64,000 bases of DNA from Syntrophopropionicum propionicicum_A (GTDB lineage: Bacteria > Bacillota > Desulfotomaculia > Desulfotomaculales > Pelotomaculaceae). Below are positions 59,912 through 64,000 of this stretch, piece after piece. The stretch spans positions 62,001 to 126,000 of the forward strand of contig NZ_JBMGJC010000003.1 of assembly GCF_048984525.1 (NCBI RefSeq), in the 5' to 3' direction. A program made the position numbers and the translations under genes. Within the stretch, counting starts at the first letter, position 1. Each line of letters opens with the position of its first letter. The notes under the pieces were generated by a model. That model was not told the DNA's origin, did not search any database, and saw nothing but the letters and a program-made list of their open reading frames with translations.

Positions 59912-61171
59912 GTGCAAAAGTTTTTGATTGTAGGTGGCAACCGCCTAAAAGGAACTATACGCGCCAGCGGCTCAAAAAACGCTGCTCTGCCGGTTTTGGC
60001 GGCATGCATATTGAACGCGTCGAAAAACACGATCCATGAAGTGCCAAGGCTGAAAGACGTTGCAGTGATGAAAGACGTCCTGACTTACCTCGGGGCCAAG
60101 GTGGTTTGCGAAGGCAGCACATTTATTGTTGACAGTTCAAATATCCAGTCAGTTGAAATATCCGAGGACTTGATGCGGCGGATGCGTGCGTCAAACCTTG
60201 TACTGGGTTCCATGCTCGGCAGGTTCGGCAGGGTAAAAATATCCTACCCGGGCGGCTGCCAGATCGGAAGCCGCCCGATGAACCTCCACTTTAAAGGGAT
60301 GCAGGCTATGGGAGCTGTGATTAAAGAAAAGTACGGTTATATATCCGCCCAGGCGGAAAAGTTGACCGGAGCAGATATCCACCTGGATTTGCCCAGCGTG
60401 GGGGCTACCGAAAACCTGATGATGGCGGCTGTGTTGGCCTGTGGAATTACTACCATCAGAAACGCGGCAAAAGAACCGGAAATGGTGGACCTGCAAAATT
60501 TTCTCAATAAAATGGGCGCTAGAGTAAAAGGCGCCGGGACGGACACTATAAAAATTGAAGGCGTACGGCGCAGTGATTTGAAGCCGGCGGTCCATACCAT
60601 TATTCCCGACCGGATCGAGGCAGGCACGCACCTGGTTGCCGCGGCCATAACCGGCGGAGAGGTAACGGTAACGAACGTAATCCCGGAACATATGGAGCCC
60701 CTGCTGGCCAAAATGCGTGAAGCTGGAATCAGAATTTTGGCGGGAGACGACTTTGTCAGGGTTCAGGGCTCAGACCGGATCAGGGCGGTAGATATTAAAA
60801 CGATGCCCTACCCGGGTTTCCCAACCGACATGCAGCCCCAGATGATGGCCCTTTTAAGCCTGGCTGAAGGGACCAGTATAATTACTGAAACCGTTTTTGA
60901 AAACCGTTTTAAACACGTCGGAGAACTCAGGCGGATGGGCGCCGATATAAAAGTGGAAGGCCAGTCAGCCATTGTCAAAGGCGTCAAAAAACTGAGCGGG
61001 GCTTATCTGGAAGCCACTGACCTGCGAGCTGGAGCGGCCCTGGTGCTGGCCTCACTGGCAGCCGAAAACGGGACCATCCTGGAGGACGTGGCGCACATAG
61101 ACCGGGGTTATGAACGGTTGGAGACTAAATATAACGCCCTGGGGGCGAGAATAGTGAGAGTTCACGACTAG
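59912..61171 (+). CDS. murA: UDP-GlcNAc 1-carboxyvinyltransferase
   Basis: The 419-residue EPSP-synthase-fold protein has GSKNAALPVLAA, the active loop GGCQIGSRPMNLHFKGMQAM with the catalytic Cys (about residue 116) that fosfomycin alkylates, LPSVGATENLMMAAVLA, YPGFPTDMQPQMMALL and DLRAGAALVLASLAAENG. It starts peptidoglycan precursor synthesis. GTG start with GGAGGTGA. The position murB-murA-ftsQ is common in this lineage. The next plus-strand gene, ftsQ, starts 451 bp later, with an antisense small gene between. Confidence 0.96.
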   Translation: MQKFLIVGGNRLKGTIRASGSKNAALPVLAACILNASKNTIHEVPRLKDVAVMKDVLTYLGAKVVCEGSTFIVDSSNIQSVEISEDLMRRMRASNLVLGSMLGRFGRVKISYPGGCQIGSRPMNLHFKGMQAMGAVIKEKYGYISAQAEKLTGADIHLDLPSVGATENLMMAAVLACGITTIRNAAKEPEMVDLQNFLNKMGARVKGAGTDTIKIEGVRRSDLKPAVHTIIPDRIEAGTHLVAAAITGGEVTVTNVIPEHMEPLLAKMREAGIRILAGDDFVRVQGSDRIRAVDIKTMPYPGFPTDMQPQMMALLSLAEGTSIITETVFENRFKHVGELRRMGADIKVEGQSAIVKGVKKLSGAYLEATDLRAGAALVLASLAAENGTILEDVAHIDRGYERLETKYNALGARIVRVHD

Positions 61172-61235
61172 TGACTCTTTTTTTAGCGCTATTTTGGACA
61201 AGTTGCAAACCTTTTGCCGCCGTAAAAAACAGAAA

Positions 61236-61249
61236 ACCGCCGGTGCGGT
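61236..61249 (-). terminator. Terminator of the YjcZ-like gene
   Basis: On the minus strand ACCGC (61249-61245), loop ACCG, GCGGT (61240-61236), then TTTCTGTTTTTTAC. Short but with a good T-run. Confidence 0.6.
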
Positions 61250-61290
61250 CTCCTGTTGCATTAATTATAGAATTTACTATTATTGAACGC

Positions 61291-61443
61291 TTAAATAAAG
61301 AAGAACCCAATACCAAGAACCAGCAGGATCAGGATCAGGAAGAGGATAAACGCCCAGTTCCCAACTCCGGTACCACAGCCTCCGGTTCCGACTCCACCGG
61401 CCCCTCCGACTCCTCCAACTCCTCCAGCAGCGCCAAACGCCAT
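61291..61443 (-). CDS. YjcZ-like Gly-rich small membrane protein (sporulation-type)
   Basis: A 50-residue peptide antisense within the dcw cluster: MAFGAAGGVGGVGGAGGVG, then TGGCGTGVGNWAF and a hydrophobic end ILFLILILLVLGIGFFFI. The Gly-rich head plus single C-terminal TM is the YjcZ-family layout known among Bacillus spore-coat small proteins. The ATG at 61443 has a strong SD AAGGAGGG with 7-base spacing. Upstream lies a SigK-like promoter and downstream a terminator, so all gene parts are visible. Confidence 0.8.
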   Translation of the reverse strand: MAFGAAGGVGGVGGAGGVGTGGCGTGVGNWAFILFLILILLVLGIGFFFI

Positions 61444-61481
61444 TTTATTGCCCTCCTTATAACAAATTCTTTTGACTTCGT

Positions 61482-61509
61482 TATACTATGCTTACAGGAA
61501 GTAAATGGT
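61482..61509 (-). promoter_or_regulatory. SigK-like promoter of the YjcZ-like gene
   Basis: On the minus strand AC (61509-61508), 17 bases, then CATAGTATA (61490-61482), an exact match to the CATANNNTA -10 of sigma-K with -35 AC at proper spacing. The predicted start would lie about 20 bases before the SD. Confidence 0.55.
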
Positions 61510-61622
61510 TACACCACACGCGAAAATGTCTGCCGCCTTGCATTTTTCTTTTTAGTTTATATATGGACAACATAGTAGTGGTTGGTATAATTACTTATGG
61601 GGCAAACTATTTAAGATTGTGA

Positions 61623-62390
61623 GTGAATGTTTTGGCCGTTCCCTTAAAAGGCCGCAGGCGACAAAAGAAATGGAATGTAACTGAAAGTATTATTTTTGTT
61701 ATACTTGTCCTCGTGACAGGATTTGTTTTGCTGAGTTCACCTGTTTTTGAGGTGCGCAGGGTTCTGGTGCGGGGCAATTATTATTTAAGTGAAGAAATGA
61801 TACTTTCCGTGGCTGATGTCGGTCTGGGTGTTAATATATTTAAACTGAAAATGGCTGATGTATCGTCTAATTTAAAACAGGTCCCGATGATTAAGGAAGC
61901 GCAGGTTGCCAGGTCGCTGCCTTCATCTGTCGTAATATCTGTGGTGGAGCGTGTGCCCCTGGGACTTTTACCTTCAAAAGAAGGATTTATTGAAGTGGAT
62001 GAAGAGGGTGTATATCTGGCCAGGGCAGGCGCCGGGACCCCGGGCCTGCCGGTAATAACCGGTGTGCAGGTAGACATAACCGGCCCCGGACAGGTCATTG
62101 GGTCGGAGAAACTAAAATCTGCACTTGATGTGATCAAGGGGCTGCCCGCCGGCTCCGCGGCCAATCTATCCGAGGTCCATGTCGATGAGGACGGCCAGAT
62201 AAAAATTTATACTACCGAGGGATACCAGTGCCGGTTTGGCCTGCCCCAGGAGATCCAGGAAAAAGGAGAAATATTTCAGCAGGTCCTTTTGGAGCTGCGC
62301 AAACAGGGAGCGAAAATTAATTATATAGATCTTTCATATGCCGGGCAGCCGGTGGTATATTATAAAAGTTTAACGAAGGCCGGTGATTAA
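61623..62390 (+). CDS. ftsQ: Cell division protein FtsQ/DivIB
   Basis: The 255-residue protein has a basic N-terminus (LKGRRRQKKW), one TM segment (IIFVILVLVTGFVLLSSPVF), a POTRA domain (VRRVLVRGNYYLSEEMILSV) and a C-terminal beta/FtsQ region (VVISVVERVPLGLLPS). It joins FtsL at the divisome. GTG at 61623 with no clear SD, or TTG at 61632. It is directly followed by the first DUF881 gene (TAA then ATG). Confidence 0.92.
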   Translation: MNVLAVPLKGRRRQKKWNVTESIIFVILVLVTGFVLLSSPVFEVRRVLVRGNYYLSEEMILSVADVGLGVNIFKLKMADVSSNLKQVPMIKEAQVARSLPSSVVISVVERVPLGLLPSKEGFIEVDEEGVYLARAGAGTPGLPVITGVQVDITGPGQVIGSEKLKSALDVIKGLPAGSAANLSEVHVDEDGQIKIYTTEGYQCRFGLPQEIQEKGEIFQQVLLELRKQGAKINYIDLSYAGQPVVYYKSLTKAGD

Positions 62391-63086
62391 ATGAAAGGTT
62401 TTCAATGGGCTCTAGCCGCTGTAGGCCTGGTTTTAGGGATTATGCTCGCTTTTCAGTTCAGGGTTACCAGTGAAATAAATAAAACAGAACCGGTGCAGAG
62501 GACTCAGCTTTTGGCCTCCCAGGTAAATCAGCTTAAAGTAGACCGTGATTTCCTCCAGGAACAGGTTAATTCTCTGCGCTCGGATTTTGATCAGATTTCA
62601 GGCGGGCCCCGGGATTCCGAATTAAAGGAAAACCTGGAAAATGCCAGGATCCTGGCTGGAGTTACCGAACTCAGCGGGCCAGGCGTGGAAGCGACGCTCA
62701 ACGACAGCAATATCAGCCTGAAACCCGGTGAAAACCCGAACCTTTATGTCCTGCATGATGAAGACGTTTTGCGTGTTTTAAACGAGTTGAGAGCGGCAGG
62801 GGCGGAAGCCATATCGATTAACGGGCAGAGGATCCTGGCCAGTACGGAGGTGCGCTGTACGGGACCGACAATTGTTTTAAACAGGGATAAACGTTTGGCT
62901 CCGCCCTATGTCATATCGGCCATAGGCGACCCGGATACACTTGAGAGTTCAATCAAAATGAAGGGCGGAGTAGCGGAAACCCTTCAGTTCTGGGGAATTC
63001 AGGTGGGGGTTAAAAAGATGTCACAGGTTACAGTGCCGGCATACAGCGGCGGTACCAAGTTTGAATTCGCTAAAGCTGCCAGTTAG
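62391..63086 (+). CDS. DUF881 family protein, first copy
   Basis: The 231-residue protein has one N-terminal hydrophobic segment (FQWALAAVGLVLGIMLAFQF), a coiled coil (SQVNQLKVDRDFLQEQVNSL) and an extracytoplasmic DUF881 domain (AGAEAISINGQRILASTEVR, PPYVISAIGDPDTLESSIKM). DUF881 proteins (YlxW/YlxX type) sit next to ftsZ in many Firmicutes, with no proven activity. The ATG overlaps the ftsQ end. A tandem paralogue follows. Confidence 0.88.
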   Translation: MKGFQWALAAVGLVLGIMLAFQFRVTSEINKTEPVQRTQLLASQVNQLKVDRDFLQEQVNSLRSDFDQISGGPRDSELKENLENARILAGVTELSGPGVEATLNDSNISLKPGENPNLYVLHDEDVLRVLNELRAAGAEAISINGQRILASTEVRCTGPTIVLNRDKRLAPPYVISAIGDPDTLESSIKMKGGVAETLQFWGIQVGVKKMSQVTVPAYSGGTKFEFAKAAS

Positions 63087-63100
63087 GGAGAGAGAACGGA

Positions 63101-63796
63101 TTGAAAAAGTCTATTTATATTTCTATAGCCATAGTTTCCCTGATCCTCGGGTTGCTGATCTCATTCCAGGTTCGCACAAACAGCAGTATCGCCGGCGGCA
63201 TACCCACGGAAAGGTACCAGGAGCTTACAATAGAGAAAAAACAGGTGGAAACGGATATTAACCACCTTGAGGAAGAGATCGGTGACCTTACCGCGAAGAT
63301 CGAGGAAGCTCGGAAAGGCCGCACAGAGGCTGCTGACGTACTTGAAAGCGAGCTGGACAAAATTAAGCTCTATGCCGGGCTGACCCCTGTGGCGGGTCCT
63401 GGTGTGGAGATTGTCATGGATAATACTCCGGCGCCTGCCGGCGCGGGATTCTATAACATCCGGGATGACGACCTCTTAAAAGTGATTAACGACCTGCGCG
63501 GCGCCGGGGCTGAAGCCATTTCGATCAACGGCCAGCGTATTCTTGCCACGAGCGAAGTGCGCCAGGCAGGCAATCATATAAACGTAAACCTGACGAGGCT
63601 GTCGCCTCCTTACAGGATTACAGCCATTGGAAATCCAGGCACGCTGAAAAGCAGCCTTGAAATAAAAGGAGGGCTGGTTGAGTATCTGGCTGCCAACGGG
63701 ACAAAAGTTCAGGTGCAGCAGTCTGACAATGTACAGGTGCCCGCTTACAGCGGTCCCCTGCGTTTTGATTATGCCAAACATGTGCAAAGAGGGTGA
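63101..63796 (+). CDS. DUF881 family protein, second copy
   Basis: The 231-residue paralogue of the preceding gene has a TM segment (SIYISIAIVSLILGLLISFQ), a coiled coil (VETDINHLEEEIGDLTAKIE) and the same domain (AGAEAISINGQRILATSEVR, PPYRITAIGNPGTLKSSLEI). Both copies are the same length and share the 'NGQRILA' and 'GNPGTL/GDPDTL' motifs, so they arose by duplication. TTG start with GGGAGAG. It lies 14 bp after copy 1. Confidence 0.88.
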   Translation: MKKSIYISIAIVSLILGLLISFQVRTNSSIAGGIPTERYQELTIEKKQVETDINHLEEEIGDLTAKIEEARKGRTEAADVLESELDKIKLYAGLTPVAGPGVEIVMDNTPAPAGAGFYNIRDDDLLKVINDLRGAGAEAISINGQRILATSEVRQAGNHINVNLTRLSPPYRITAIGNPGTLKSSLEIKGGLVEYLAANGTKVQVQQSDNVQVPAYSGPLRFDYAKHVQRG

Positions 63797-63803
63797 TCTA
63801 AAA

Positions 63804-64000
63804 ATGTGGTTGGGGTTGTGGTTAGGTATATTCGGCCTGGCGGTAGGGGTTGTTATTGGGTTGAATTTGCCCCTGATGCTGCCTCAGGCTTATGCCAAGT
63901 TTCTTTCAGTCGCGGCACTGGCGGCTTTAGACTCTGTTTTCGGCGGTATCCGTGCCGCCATGGAGGACCATTTTGACAATTCGATATTTATATCAGGTTT
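63804..64000 (+). CDS. sbp: Small basic protein Sbp, DUF1290 (partial)
   Basis: Reads MWLGLWLGIFGLAVGVVIGL, NLPLMLPQAYAKFLSVAALA and ALDSVFGGIRAAMEDHF before the window ends. This is the start of the Sbp (YlxX neighbour) membrane protein found before ftsA/ftsZ in Firmicutes. The ATG at 63804 has SD GAGGGTGA. The gene is cut by the window edge; ftsA/ftsZ would be expected to follow. Confidence 0.92.
   Translation, partial: MWLGLWLGIFGLAVGVVIGLNLPLMLPQAYAKFLSVAALAALDSVFGGIRAAMEDHFDNSIFISG

Noticed and set aside
61171..61575. 134-codon plus-strand open frame after murA
   Set aside because: It has no SD, its product is low-complexity, and it is the antisense shadow of the YjcZ-like gene and its terminator.

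Overview
The window looks like part of the chromosome of a spore-forming, Gram-positive anaerobe of the class Clostridia, most like Peptococcaceae of the Pelotomaculum/Desulfotomaculum type. This is an inference from four things: the gene order pheS-pheT-zapA-polX-mutS2, a complete meso-DAP-type division and cell wall (dcw) cluster with murA between murB and ftsQ, spore-related small proteins, and heavy use of TTG and GTG starts behind strong Shine-Dalgarno (SD) sequences. No phage, insertion sequence, CRISPR array or rRNA operon was found. There is one tRNA, tRNA-Leu(UAA).

Layout. 1-12.4 kb: pheS tail, pheT, a slipin (minus strand), zapA, polX, a 3-methyladenine glycosylase, a NIF3-like protein, a U32 'peptidase' of the RlhA type and mutS2, i.e. 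translation, division and DNA or RNA maintenance. 12.4-20 kb: a small carbohydrate-binding protein, a class A PBP, a thiamine-diphosphate enzyme, a group of small uncharacterised genes that includes a YjfB-like gene, then degV and tRNA-Leu. 20-28.4 kb: an AT-rich membrane protein, an orphan PAS histidine kinase, a Lon-like protease, an HtrA protease, a Cys-cluster protein and a nitroreductase. 28.4-33.7 kb (minus strand): a glcD/glcF-type oxidase pair, a polysaccharide deacetylase and an MFS transporter. 33.9-39.5 kb: a GH18 protein, feoA-feoB behind a Fur-like operator, a DacF-like carboxypeptidase and a Fur-family regulator. 39.6-44.8 kb: a GH57 + GT4 fusion likely to work on alpha-glucan, a protein often labelled quinate 5-dehydrogenase, and a PHP phosphoesterase. 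45-64 kb: the dcw cluster mraZ-rsmH-ftsL-ftsI-murE-murF-mraY-murD-ftsW-murG-murC-murB-murA-ftsQ-DUF881-DUF881-sbp, which runs off the end.

The most unusual content is between genes and at gene ends. A 29-bp palindromic element occurs four times and supplies the stop codon and C-terminal tail of two unrelated proteins. Heptamer arrays related to GAGACGT occur at two sites, once as an inverted pair. Degenerate elements built on 'CACAGGATTAACAGG' lie in three gaps. Two unlisted small genes were read directly from the sequence: a YjcZ-like Gly-rich membrane peptide antisense inside the dcw cluster, with a SigK-like promoter, and a 46-residue gene between the GH18 gene and feoA. I saw no clear new defence or biosynthetic system. 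The candidates for new biology are the repeat families, the small-gene group at 17.3-18.8 kb and the GH57-GT4 fusion.
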